A stretch of 64,000 bases of DNA from Aurantiacibacter odishensis (GTDB lineage Bacteria > Pseudomonadota > Alphaproteobacteria > Sphingomonadales > Sphingomonadaceae), in the NCBI RefSeq assembly GCF_003605195.1, contig NZ_QYOS01000017.1, positions 61,965-125,964 of the forward strand, in the 5' to 3' direction. Numbering within the stretch: the stretch's first letter is position 1; the number at the start of each line of letters is the position of its first letter. Below are positions 54,475-62,906 of the stretch, in pieces. Below the pieces are notes generated by a model. That model made no database searches and was not told the origin of the DNA. It saw nothing but the letters and a program-made list of their open reading frames with translations. The position numbers and the translations under genes are program-made.

Positions 54475-55989
54475 GTGAGCATGACCCGCGACGAAGCCTG
54501 GAACGCCCTGGCCCTGCATCCTGACCCCACGCTTGAAGAGCTGTTCGCCGCCGATCCGGACCGCGTCGACAAGCTGACCGGGCGGATCGAGCTTGGCGAA
54601 GTGGGCATCCGTTTCGACTGGTCGAAGACTCACCTGACCGACGAACTGCTCGGTGAGTTCGAGGCGCTGGCCGAGGCATCCGATTTCGGCAAAATGCGCG
54701 ACCGGCTGTTCGGCGGCGAGGTTGTGAACCCCACGGAGAACCGCGCGGCAGAACACTCCGCCCTGCGCGGCGTGGGGCAGGATGCCAGCGTAGAGGAAGC
54801 CGAGGCCCTGCGCGAGAGGATGAAGCTGCTCGTCGGTGCGATACACGAAGGCGCGATGGGCGAGGTGAAGCACCTGATCCACGTCGGTATCGGCGGAAGC
54901 GCGCTCGGCCCGGCACTGGCGGTGGACGCGCTGGGGCGTGACGACCCGAAGGTCGACGTGCACGTCGTCTCCAACATCGATGGTGTTGCGCTGGAAGAAG
55001 CCTTTGCCGCCTGCGATCCCGCTACCACGCTGATCGCGGTCGCTTCCAAGACATTCACCACCATCGAGACCATGACCAACGCCCACTCCGCGCTGAAGTG
55101 GCTGGCGGACAACGGCGTTAGCGATCCCACCGGCCGCGTGATCGCGCTCACCGCCTACCCGGAAAAGGCCGTGGAGTGGGGCGTGGACGAGACGCGCATC
55201 TTGCCATTCGCGGAGAGCGTGGGCGGGCGATATTCGTTGTGGTCCTCCATCGGCTTCCCCATCGCGATTTCCATCGGCTGGGACAATTTCCAGGCGATGC
55301 TGGACGGGGCCGCCGCGATGGACCGGCATTTCCGCGACACGGACGGGCGGGCAAACCTGCCGCTGCGCGCCGCGTTCTCCGACCTGTTCTACCTGCGCCT
55401 GCGCGGCTGCCAGACGCGCGCCGTGTTCGCCTATGACGAGCGGCTGCGCCTGCTGCCCGACTATTTGCAGCAGCTTGAAATGGAATCGAACGGCAAGCGC
55501 GTGACCGTGCACGGGGAGCCGAGCGGCCCGACCGCGCCGATCACCTGGGGCGGGGTGGGCACCGATGCACAGCACGCGGTGTTCCAGCTGCTTCACCAAG
55601 GCACCCATACGGTGCCGATAGACTTCATCGCCAGTATCGAGCCGGGCGACATGCTGGACAGCGCCCATCACCACATCCTGCTGATGAATTGTTTTGCGCA
55701 AGGCGCCGCGCTGATGGCGGGCAAGCAGAGCGACGACCCGCACCGCAACTATCCCGGCAACCGCCCTTCGGCCACGATCCTGTGCGACGATCTGGACGCG
55801 GCCACGTTCGGCGCGCTGATCGCCTTCCACGAACACCGCGTCTTCGCCGCCGCCGTGATGCTGGACATCAACCCGTTCGACCAGTTCGGCGTGGAGCTGG
55901 GCAAGGAAATCGCGAAGAAGATCGAGAAGGGCGGGGAGCAATTCGATGCCAGCACCGAAGCCCTGCTGAAAGCGGCCGGTCTGGGCTAG
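54475..55989 (+). CDS. pgi: Glucose-6-phosphate isomerase
   Basis: Glycolysis/gluconeogenesis enzyme interconverting glucose-6-phosphate and fructose-6-phosphate, 504 residues. Family signatures: IHVGIGGSALGP, VASKTFTTIETMTN, GGRYSLWSSIGFP, and FDQFGVELGK near the C-terminus. GTG start with AGGAAAGGA upstream. The 234-base gap before it carries two GGAAC elements nine bases apart (54327, 54336) but no matching -10. Confidence 0.96.
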   Translation: MSMTRDEAWNALALHPDPTLEELFAADPDRVDKLTGRIELGEVGIRFDWSKTHLTDELLGEFEALAEASDFGKMRDRLFGGEVVNPTENRAAEHSALRGVGQDASVEEAEALRERMKLLVGAIHEGAMGEVKHLIHVGIGGSALGPALAVDALGRDDPKVDVHVVSNIDGVALEEAFAACDPATTLIAVASKTFTTIETMTNAHSALKWLADNGVSDPTGRVIALTAYPEKAVEWGVDETRILPFAESVGGRYSLWSSIGFPIAISIGWDNFQAMLDGAAAMDRHFRDTDGRANLPLRAAFSDLFYLRLRGCQTRAVFAYDERLRLLPDYLQQLEMESNGKRVTVHGEPSGPTAPITWGGVGTDAQHAVFQLLHQGTHTVPIDFIASIEPGDMLDSAHHHILLMNCFAQGAALMAGKQSDDPHRNYPGNRPSATILCDDLDAATFGALIAFHEHRVFAAAVMLDINPFDQFGVELGKEIAKKIEKGGEQFDASTEALLKAAGLG

Positions 55990-56079
55990 CGCGCCCTACA
56001 TAGCGGATAACTGACAACTTTTTCGGATAGATCGTTCCCGCCATGCGTTGCGCCGATGTAACGAATGGAAGGAAGAGAT

Positions 56080-56748
56080 ATGAAAAAGATGCTGATGGCC
56101 ACCATGGCCTCCGCCGCCGTACTCGGGCTTGCCGCGTGCGGCTCCGAAGACGTCGAGAACACGCCGGTCGACGATATCGACGAGATCGTCGACGAGGACG
56201 AGCCCTATCCCGTGGGCGGCGATCTGAACGAAGACCAGCAAGCCAATTACGACGCGATGGACCGCCAGGCCGTGAGCGACGAGTACGACGCCAACATGGC
56301 GGACATGCAGTCCGAAATGAACTCTGGCGGCGGCATGGCCGACGGTTCGATGGAATCCGGTTCGATGGAAGACGGCGCGATGTCCGGTTCGGGGTCGATG
56401 GAAAGCGATAGCATGGCCGAGGGCGACGCCATGTCGGGCGGCGCATCGATGGGCGATGGCAGTGCCATGTCCGCTTCGTCCGGCTCCTCCATGCCTGCAC
56501 GCAGCGCGATGGATTTCAGCTATCTCGACCGCAACGACGATGGCCAGCTTTCGGTCGCCGAATACGCGATCTGGGCGCTGCCGACCGATCCCGTCCCGCC
56601 AGAGCCGAACGACGCACGCGGTCCGCACCTGACGCAGGACGAGATCAACGAGGCTGGACAGACCTTCTTCTACTTCGATGACGACGGGGACTCTTACCTG
56701 TCGCAGGAAGAATTTCAGGATGCCCGCAACTCCGGCCGGGTTGCCTGA
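56080..56748 (+). CDS. EF-hand lipoprotein with Met/Asp/Gly/Ser-rich region
   Basis: 222-residue exported lipoprotein (lipobox LAA-C20). After an acidic stretch (about 22-75) comes a low-complexity region of about 50 residues rich in Met, Ser, Gly and Asp/Glu with a recurring G-S-M-E pattern. Two EF-hand loops follow: DRNDDGQLSVAEY and DDDGDSYLSQEEF. Calcium binding at the cell surface is likely; the Met-rich part could bind copper. Family otherwise unrecognised. GGAAGAG ribosome site. Confidence 0.8.
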   Translation: MKKMLMATMASAAVLGLAACGSEDVENTPVDDIDEIVDEDEPYPVGGDLNEDQQANYDAMDRQAVSDEYDANMADMQSEMNSGGGMADGSMESGSMEDGAMSGSGSMESDSMAEGDAMSGGASMGDGSAMSASSGSSMPARSAMDFSYLDRNDDGQLSVAEYAIWALPTDPVPPEPNDARGPHLTQDEINEAGQTFFYFDDDGDSYLSQEEFQDARNSGRVA

Positions 56749-56772
56749 TCTAAGCAAGAGTTCGTCACGCAC

Positions 56773-56808
56773 GGGGCGGCGGAAGGAATTCCGTCGCCCC
56801 TTGTTTTT
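56773..56808 (+). terminator. Intrinsic terminator after EF-hand lipoprotein
   Basis: 12-bp stem with one G-U pair (56773-56784 with 56789-56800), GGAA tetraloop, then TTGTTTTT. Confidence 0.9.
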
Positions 56809-56857
56809 GGACGAAGCGGCGTTTGGATGTGCGCCGCACCGCGTGTAGGAAGTCAGA

Positions 56858-57340
56858 ATGACATTCCCGATCGTCTTCGCCGTCGCATGGGCCGTGATCC
56901 TCGGGCTTGGTGGCGGGCTGCTGACCAAGATCGGCGACTGGTATTACAACCTCCGCAAGCCAAGCTGGCAGCCGCCCGACTGGCTGTTCGGCCCGGCATG
57001 GACGATTATCCTGGGGCTTGCGGCCTGGGCCTTCGTACGCTGCTGGCCCGCGGCGGAGGCGGCTGGCGAGACCAACCTGCTGATCGGGCTCTACCTCGTG
57101 AACGGCGTGTTCCACTTCTTGTGGTCGCCGCTGTTCTTCACCGTGAAACGGCCAGACTGGGCGCTGGTGGAAGTCCCCTTCCTTTGGCTGTCGGTCCTTT
57201 CGCTGACGATTTTTCTGCGCCAGTGGGACGAGCTGGCGAGCTGGTTCATCGTGCCTTACCTCGCCTGGGTCAGCTTCGCGGCAATTCTGAACCTCGTGAT
57301 CGTGCGGATGAACCGTCCATTCGGCGCGAATGCTGCCTAG
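56858..57340 (+). CDS. tspO: TspO/MBR family protein
   Basis: Five-helix outer-membrane or membrane protein of the translocator/peripheral benzodiazepine receptor family (160 residues). WYYNLRKPSWQPPDWLFGPAW is near the family consensus and binds tetrapyrroles in other members. A role in tetrapyrrole or oxidative-stress signalling is inferred. Convergent with the Nramp-like gene (overlap of four bases at the stops). Confidence 0.92.
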   Translation: MTFPIVFAVAWAVILGLGGGLLTKIGDWYYNLRKPSWQPPDWLFGPAWTIILGLAAWAFVRCWPAAEAAGETNLLIGLYLVNGVFHFLWSPLFFTVKRPDWALVEVPFLWLSVLSLTIFLRQWDELASWFIVPYLAWVSFAAILNLVIVRMNRPFGANAA

Positions 57341-58578
57341 ACCAGCACGAAATACATCACCGCCAGCGCCGTCATCACCGCGATGGCCGTGATGCACAGC
57401 GCCTTCATCGCGATGCCGGGCCGCGCCTCGTCGGGCATGTCGCACCGCGTCACCACCAACAGGTTCAGCAGCGCGATCATCGGGGCGACGACGAAGGTGG
57501 CTGACGTCACGAAGTCGAGGAACACGGTGAACTCGCGCATCAGCGTGAATAGCGCGATCACGGCAAGACCCACCAGCACGATGCAGGCATAGAGGTATCC
57601 GCGCCGCGTCGTGCTCTGCTCCTGGCGGCCCTGCCACACGGCAAGCGCCACAGGCACCGCGCGGCAATAGGCGTCGAGCGCGGCGATCACGGTAGTGAGC
57701 ATCACCGAAAGCGCGGCGATGGAGGCCAGAACCGCAGCGCCCGGACCAAGCGCTTCGCGGTAAAGGCCGATCAGTTGCGCGGCAAAGCCCGGCGCATCGC
57801 TGACCGGCGCGATGGCCTGCGAATGCATGACGCCTGCACCCATGATGCAGAAGCACACGGCCATGAACGCCGTTATTACGTAGGGCCAGCAGAAGGCCCC
57901 TCGCGCTTCCTCGATTTTCGGGCGGGCTTCGGGTGGCAGGCCGCGGTCAGCCTCCACTTTCCACACCGATACGATCACGGAAACGTCCATCGGATTGGGC
58001 ATGAAGCCAGCCAGCGCGACGATGAACAGCAGGGCGGCGGTTTCCTGCGTCCACGCGAAATCGGCAAGCGTGCCCCACTCGACGCGGGGCAGCACCATAG
58101 CGGTGGTGATGAGGGTGGAGACGGCGAGGAAGGCCAGCATCGCCGCGTTCACCCGGTCCAGCAGGCGATAACCGCCCAGCAGCAGCAGGGCCGACGCCGC
58201 TACCAGCACGATGGATGCGAGGAGCGGCATAGATATGGTGAGGCCGAAAACGGCAGCCACGATCCCCGCAGTCGCCGCTGCCAGCGCGGCCCAGACAATA
58301 GGCACCAGCGGGATCACGGTGACGAGGAACAGCGCCAGCGCCCACAAGCCCAGTTCGCGGTATCCGGTCAGCAACGACGCTCGCCGCGCGTGGCTGAAAT
58401 CCACGCCGAAGCGGAAGGCTGGGTACTTGAGCAGGTTGGCAAGGACAATCACCACGATCAGCGCCGCCCCGAACATGGCGCCCGCGCGGGTCGACTGGAC
58501 GAGGTGGGACGTGCCGATGGCAGCGCCCGTGAACAGCAGGCCCGGCCCAGCCATTCGCCGCAGGATCGATGCTTGCAC
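57337..58578 (-). CDS. Nramp-related transporter
   Basis: 413-residue membrane protein with about 11 hydrophobic segments; helix 1 region MAGPGLLFTGAAIGTSHLVQ is Nramp-like. However the metal-binding DPGN of helix 1 is not present (GAAIGTSH instead), and helix 6 reads FMPNPMDVS rather than the usual MPH context. So it may not move Mn or Fe; Nramp-related proteins with other substrates exist. GTG start at 58578 with GGGGGAG upstream. The 297-base gap to rhlE has no gene. Confidence 0.8.
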   Translation of the reverse strand: MQASILRRMAGPGLLFTGAAIGTSHLVQSTRAGAMFGAALIVVIVLANLLKYPAFRFGVDFSHARRASLLTGYRELGLWALALFLVTVIPLVPIVWAALAAATAGIVAAVFGLTISMPLLASIVLVAASALLLLGGYRLLDRVNAAMLAFLAVSTLITTAMVLPRVEWGTLADFAWTQETAALLFIVALAGFMPNPMDVSVIVSVWKVEADRGLPPEARPKIEEARGAFCWPYVITAFMAVCFCIMGAGVMHSQAIAPVSDAPGFAAQLIGLYREALGPGAAVLASIAALSVMLTTVIAALDAYCRAVPVALAVWQGRQEQSTTRRGYLYACIVLVGLAVIALFTLMREFTVFLDFVTSATFVVAPMIALLNLLVVTRCDMPDEARPGIAMKALCITAIAVMTALAVMYFVLV

Positions 58579-58875
58579 CGTGCGCCACTCCCCCTATTTC
58601 CCTACTCGAATGCTGCGCCGATCCGCCCCCGGAGGCAACCGGAAACGCGCCGCCTGCAGGCGAAACCAATTGACTTTTCGCCCGCTCTCCACCACATGCC
58701 GCCCATCGAAGCGCGCGCCAGCGTGAAGCGGTGGACGAGACAAATCCCACCCCGGCAGCCCTTCGGTCCTTTTTCCAAAGCTTCCCTTTTCACGCGGGCG
58801 GTTTTCAAACCCCGCGATGGCGCGCGCCCACAAGGCTGCGTGCCTGTCGCATATATTGCGAGTTAAATACTTCTG

Positions 58876-60282
58876 ATGACTATCCAATTTTCCGATCTCG
58901 GGCTGTCGCAGCCGGTGATGCAGGCCCTCGACATGCAGGGCTACAAGGAACCCACGCCCATCCAGGCGCAGGCCATTCCGCCCGTGCTAAAAGGGCGCGA
59001 CCTTCTGGGCATCGCGCAGACGGGCACCGGCAAGACCGCGGCCTTCATGCTCCCCAGCATCGACAACCTGCGCAAGGCCGATAACAACATTCCGTTCAAG
59101 TCCTGCCGCATGCTTGTGCTTGCCCCCACGCGCGAACTGGCAGCCCAGATCGCCCAGAGCGCCAAGGATTATGGCGCGCTGGCGGGTCTGAAGGTCCATT
59201 CCATCGTCGGCGGTACGTCGGTGAACAAGGATCGCAACAAGCTGCATCGCGGCTGCGACATCCTTGTGGCGACGCCGGGCCGCCTGCTCGACCTTATCGA
59301 TCAGAAAGCGTTCCACCTCTCGGGTGTCGAAGTGCTGATCCTGGACGAGGCCGACCAGATGCTCGACCTGGGCTTCATCCACGCGCTCCGCCGTATCAGC
59401 GAACTGGTGCCGGCGGACCGTCAGACCCTGTTCTTCAGCGCGACGATGCCCAAGCAGATCAAGGAACTCGTTGGCAAGTATTGCAGCGACCCGGTCACCG
59501 TTTCCGTCACCCCCGCAGCAAGCACTGCGGAGCGGATCGACCAGTACCTGTTCATGGTGCAGCAGGACGAGAAGCAGGCGCTTCTGGAGATGATCCTGTC
59601 TGAACGCCACCAGGTGCCCGGCAAGTTCGAGCGTGTGCTGATCTTCACTCGCACGAAGCACGGCGCGGACCGCTTGGTGAAGAAGCTTTCGCAGGTCGGC
59701 ATCCCGTCGAACGCCATTCATGGCAACAAGAGCCAGCCGCAGCGTGAACGCGCTCTTGCGGAGTTCAAGTCCGCCAAGACGCCGATCCTGGTGGCGACAG
59801 ACGTTGCCGCGCGCGGGATCGACATTCCCGGCGTCAGCCACGTGATCAACTACGAACTGCCCAACGTACCGGAGCAGTACGTCCACCGCATCGGCCGCAC
59901 CGCGCGTGCGGGAGCCGACGGCGTGGCGATTGCTTTCTGTGCCGAGGACGAACGCGCATACCTGAAGGACATCAACAAGCAGACCGACGCCAGCTTCGAG
60001 CGTCTGCCGCTGCCGGACAATTTCCGCGCCGTGGTGGAAGGCGTCGGCCCGACCAAGCCCGAACCGCGCCAGCCGCGGCAGCGGGTGAAGCCCAAGCCGC
60101 GTGGCGCTTCTGCCGACCGGATGAACGACAAGCCCCAGGGCAATCGCGGTGGCGGCAATCGTCGTCGCGGCGGCAAGCCCGGCGGTGGCCAGGGGCAGGG
60201 CAGCGGTCAGGGCGGTGGTCGTCAGGGCCGGGGCCAGCGCCGTGGCGGTCGCGGCCGTTCGCAGGGTTCCTCGCAAGGATAA
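58876..60282 (+). CDS. rhlE: DEAD-box RNA helicase RhlE-type
   Basis: 468 residues: helicase core with Q motif (PTPIQAQAIP), AQTGTGKT, PTRELAAQI, DEAD, SAT and HRIGRTARAG; the tail (about 395-468) is disordered and RGG/GQ-rich, fitting RNA binding and cold-stress roles. Shorter than the DbpA-type helicase elsewhere in the window and lacking its RNA-binding domain. Confidence 0.93.
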   Translation: MTIQFSDLGLSQPVMQALDMQGYKEPTPIQAQAIPPVLKGRDLLGIAQTGTGKTAAFMLPSIDNLRKADNNIPFKSCRMLVLAPTRELAAQIAQSAKDYGALAGLKVHSIVGGTSVNKDRNKLHRGCDILVATPGRLLDLIDQKAFHLSGVEVLILDEADQMLDLGFIHALRRISELVPADRQTLFFSATMPKQIKELVGKYCSDPVTVSVTPAASTAERIDQYLFMVQQDEKQALLEMILSERHQVPGKFERVLIFTRTKHGADRLVKKLSQVGIPSNAIHGNKSQPQRERALAEFKSAKTPILVATDVAARGIDIPGVSHVINYELPNVPEQYVHRIGRTARAGADGVAIAFCAEDERAYLKDINKQTDASFERLPLPDNFRAVVEGVGPTKPEPRQPRQRVKPKPRGASADRMNDKPQGNRGGGNRRRGGKPGGGQGQGSGQGGGRQGRGQRRGGRGRSQGSSQG

Positions 60283-60363
60283 GAATGCCAAGGATAGCCT
60301 AATCTTAACCACGCGCGCTCTAGGACACTTTCGTACCGGAGCGCGCGAGGAATAAGGCTACCC

Positions 60364-61380
60364 ATGATCAGGACGAAGACCGCTATTGTCGTTGGCGCAG
60401 GTGCCGCGGTCGAAGTGGAACTGCTTGGCCAGCGCGAGATGCTGGGCAAGATCGCACAAGGCTTCGATTTCCAGCGGCTCGGCAGCGACCTGGCAACGCC
60501 CGAGATCGAGCAATTCGACAAGCTTTTCAAGCGGGTGAAGGGCGAAGGTGAGAACCTGCGCGATGCCGGTATGCGCATCCGCGCCGGCTCTCGTCTTTCC
60601 AGTTCCATCCATGCGCTGTTGCAGCAGCACGGCGAGGACAAGCACGTAAAGGCCGCGGGCAAGCTGGCCATCGCCCATTACACCCTCCAGGCGGAGCGCC
60701 AGTCAGCGATGGAAGCGGAACCGCGCGATCCGGGCGATATGCCCTTTCGCGGGTCCGAGAACTGGCTGTTCCAGCTCGGTTACATGGTGGTGGACGGCGT
60801 TTCGCGTTCGCGCGCCGAACACTGTTTCGACAATCTCCACATCGTCAATTTCAACTGCGACCGAGCAATCGAGCATTACATGCCGTGGGTGCTGCATTCC
60901 GGCTTCGGCATGCCGATCACCGAGGCGCAGGACCTGTGCGCCGAGAAGCTGAAGGTCGTGCATCCCTACGGGCGTGCCGGGCGGCTCGAATGGCAGGCAG
61001 GCACAGAAGCCGAGGCAGAATGGGGCGCGGACAATCCGAAGGCCCTGTTCAAGGTTGCCGAGGGTATCCGCACTGCCAGCGAATTTTCCGAGGACCGCCA
61101 GATGAAGGCTTCCCTGCAAGCCGGGCTGACGAATGCGCGCCGGCTTGCCTTCATCGGGTTCGATTTTAATTCGCTCGATACTTCGTTGCTGTTCCAGGAA
61201 CGGCTTACCCACGGCCCTGATGCGCTTGTCGCCCTCGGCGAAGGCGAGAAAAACAAGGTCGACACGATCACCCGCGTGTTGAGAAACCTCGGCGGTATCG
61301 CTCCGGACGCGCTGGTGGCCATGCATGTCGGACCAAGCTGGCAGATGCTCGCCAACCATGGCCTGCTGATCGAAAGCTGA
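60364..61380 (+). CDS. Stand-alone SIR2-like protein
   Basis: 338 residues. The Rossmann-type start has VVGAGAAVEVELL (GAG 11-13). Further on, VNFNCDRAIE (N164-x-D166), VVHPYGRAG (H200) and LAFIGFDFNSLD (264-272) match in order the NAD-site loop, N-x-D, catalytic His and C-terminal motifs of SIR2-like enzymes, including defence NADases. No extra domain is fused. It may be an NAD-binding or NAD-cleaving protein; remote homology only, so the call needs profile support. Single gene between rhlE and gor. Confidence 0.55.
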   Translation: MIRTKTAIVVGAGAAVEVELLGQREMLGKIAQGFDFQRLGSDLATPEIEQFDKLFKRVKGEGENLRDAGMRIRAGSRLSSSIHALLQQHGEDKHVKAAGKLAIAHYTLQAERQSAMEAEPRDPGDMPFRGSENWLFQLGYMVVDGVSRSRAEHCFDNLHIVNFNCDRAIEHYMPWVLHSGFGMPITEAQDLCAEKLKVVHPYGRAGRLEWQAGTEAEAEWGADNPKALFKVAEGIRTASEFSEDRQMKASLQAGLTNARRLAFIGFDFNSLDTSLLFQERLTHGPDALVALGEGEKNKVDTITRVLRNLGGIAPDALVAMHVGPSWQMLANHGLLIES

Positions 61381-61481
61381 CGATTCGCGTCCACCGGCAG
61401 CAATCTTGAAACTCTTGCCCCTCGGCGAACGTATGGCCATGGACCTTACGAAAATGCCACAAGCAGGAGTTTCCCTCGCCC

Positions 61482-62831
61482 ATGTCCGAATACGATTTCG
61501 ACCTTTTCACCATCGGTGCAGGCTCCGGCGGGGTGCGCGCCAGCCGCGTTTCGGCGGCCCACGGCGCTAAAGTGGCGATTGCGGAGGAGCACCGCGTCGG
61601 CGGCACCTGCGTGATCCGGGGCTGCGTGCCCAAGAAGATGCTCGTCTACGGTGCGCACTTTGCGGAGGACCTGGAGGATTGCCAGAAGTTCGGCTGGGAG
61701 ATCGAGGGCAGGAAATTCGATTGGAAGAAGCTGCGCGACAACGTGCTGAACGATGTCGACCGGCTGGAAGGTGCCTACACGGACACGCTGGAAAACCACG
61801 ACGTCGAGATATTCAAGCAGCGCGCCACCATCACCGGCCCGCACGAGGTCACGCTGGCTGACGGCACGAAGTACACCGCAAAATATATCCTGATCGCGAC
61901 CGGCGCGCACCCGCGCATGCCCACGTGCCAGGGCGCGGAACACGCGATCAGTTCCAACGAGGCGTTCCACCTGGACGAACTGCCTAAGAAAATCCTGATC
62001 GCGGGCGGCGGCTATATCGCCAACGAGTTTGCAGGCATTTTCAACGAGTTCGGCTGCGATGTTCACGTGATCAATCGCGGCGACCGCCTGCTCCGCTCCT
62101 ACGACGAGGGCGTGCGGGACAGGCTCCTCCAGATATCCACGATGAAGGGCATCAAGTTTCGCTTCAACACCACCTTCGAATACATCAAGCCGTGCGATGA
62201 GGGCGGCTACTTCGTGAAGCTTTCCGATTCCGACGAGGAAAAGGCGGACCTGGTGATGTTCGCCGTGGGCCGGGTGCCCAACACAAAGGACCTGGGGCTG
62301 GAAGCCGCAGGCGTCGAACTGGGCGAGAACGGCGAGGTGAAGGTTGACCGGTTCAGCAAGACCAATATCGACCACATCTATGCCGTGGGCGACGTGACCG
62401 ACCGCGTGCAACTGACGCCCGTGGCGATCCGCGAGGGGCAGGCATTTGCCGACAGCGTGTTCGGCGATGGCGATCCCGTGGCGGTGGACCACAGCTGCAT
62501 CCCCAGCGCCGTTTTCAGCCACCCGCCCATCGCCGCCGTCGGCATGACGGAGGGCGAGGCGAAGAACAAGCTGGGCAGCGTGAAGGTCTACCTCAGCGAT
62601 TTCCGGCCGATGAAGAACGTGCTGGCAGGGCGCAACGAGCGCAGCCTGATCAAGATGATCTGCGACGGGGAGAACGGCAAGATCGTGGGCATCCACATGA
62701 TCGCGCCCGACGCGCCGGAAATGATGCAGGCCGCCGCCATCGCGGTGAAGGCCGGGCTGACCAAGGCCGATTTCGACGCGACCACGGCGATTCACCCGAC
62801 AATGGCGGAAGAACTGGTGCTGATGCGCTAG
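61482..62831 (+). CDS. gor: Glutathione-disulfide reductase
   Basis: FAD/NADPH disulfide reductase regenerating reduced glutathione, 449 residues. FAD loop GAGSGGVRASR, redox pair in GGTCVIRGCVPKK, NADPH loop GGGYIANEFAG, FAD motif YAVGDVTD and the active His in IHPTMAEELV. Together with oxyR it forms part of the oxidant defence seen in this window. ATG with AGGAG upstream. Confidence 0.95.
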   Translation: MSEYDFDLFTIGAGSGGVRASRVSAAHGAKVAIAEEHRVGGTCVIRGCVPKKMLVYGAHFAEDLEDCQKFGWEIEGRKFDWKKLRDNVLNDVDRLEGAYTDTLENHDVEIFKQRATITGPHEVTLADGTKYTAKYILIATGAHPRMPTCQGAEHAISSNEAFHLDELPKKILIAGGGYIANEFAGIFNEFGCDVHVINRGDRLLRSYDEGVRDRLLQISTMKGIKFRFNTTFEYIKPCDEGGYFVKLSDSDEEKADLVMFAVGRVPNTKDLGLEAAGVELGENGEVKVDRFSKTNIDHIYAVGDVTDRVQLTPVAIREGQAFADSVFGDGDPVAVDHSCIPSAVFSHPPIAAVGMTEGEAKNKLGSVKVYLSDFRPMKNVLAGRNERSLIKMICDGENGKIVGIHMIAPDAPEMMQAAAIAVKAGLTKADFDATTAIHPTMAEELVLMR

Positions 62832-62906
62832 GCTTCTGCCGCCAGCGCCGATTTGACCGAAACCGTTTCTCGTGCAACGGCTTTTGCCAAGTGAAGGAGA
62901 GCCGAC

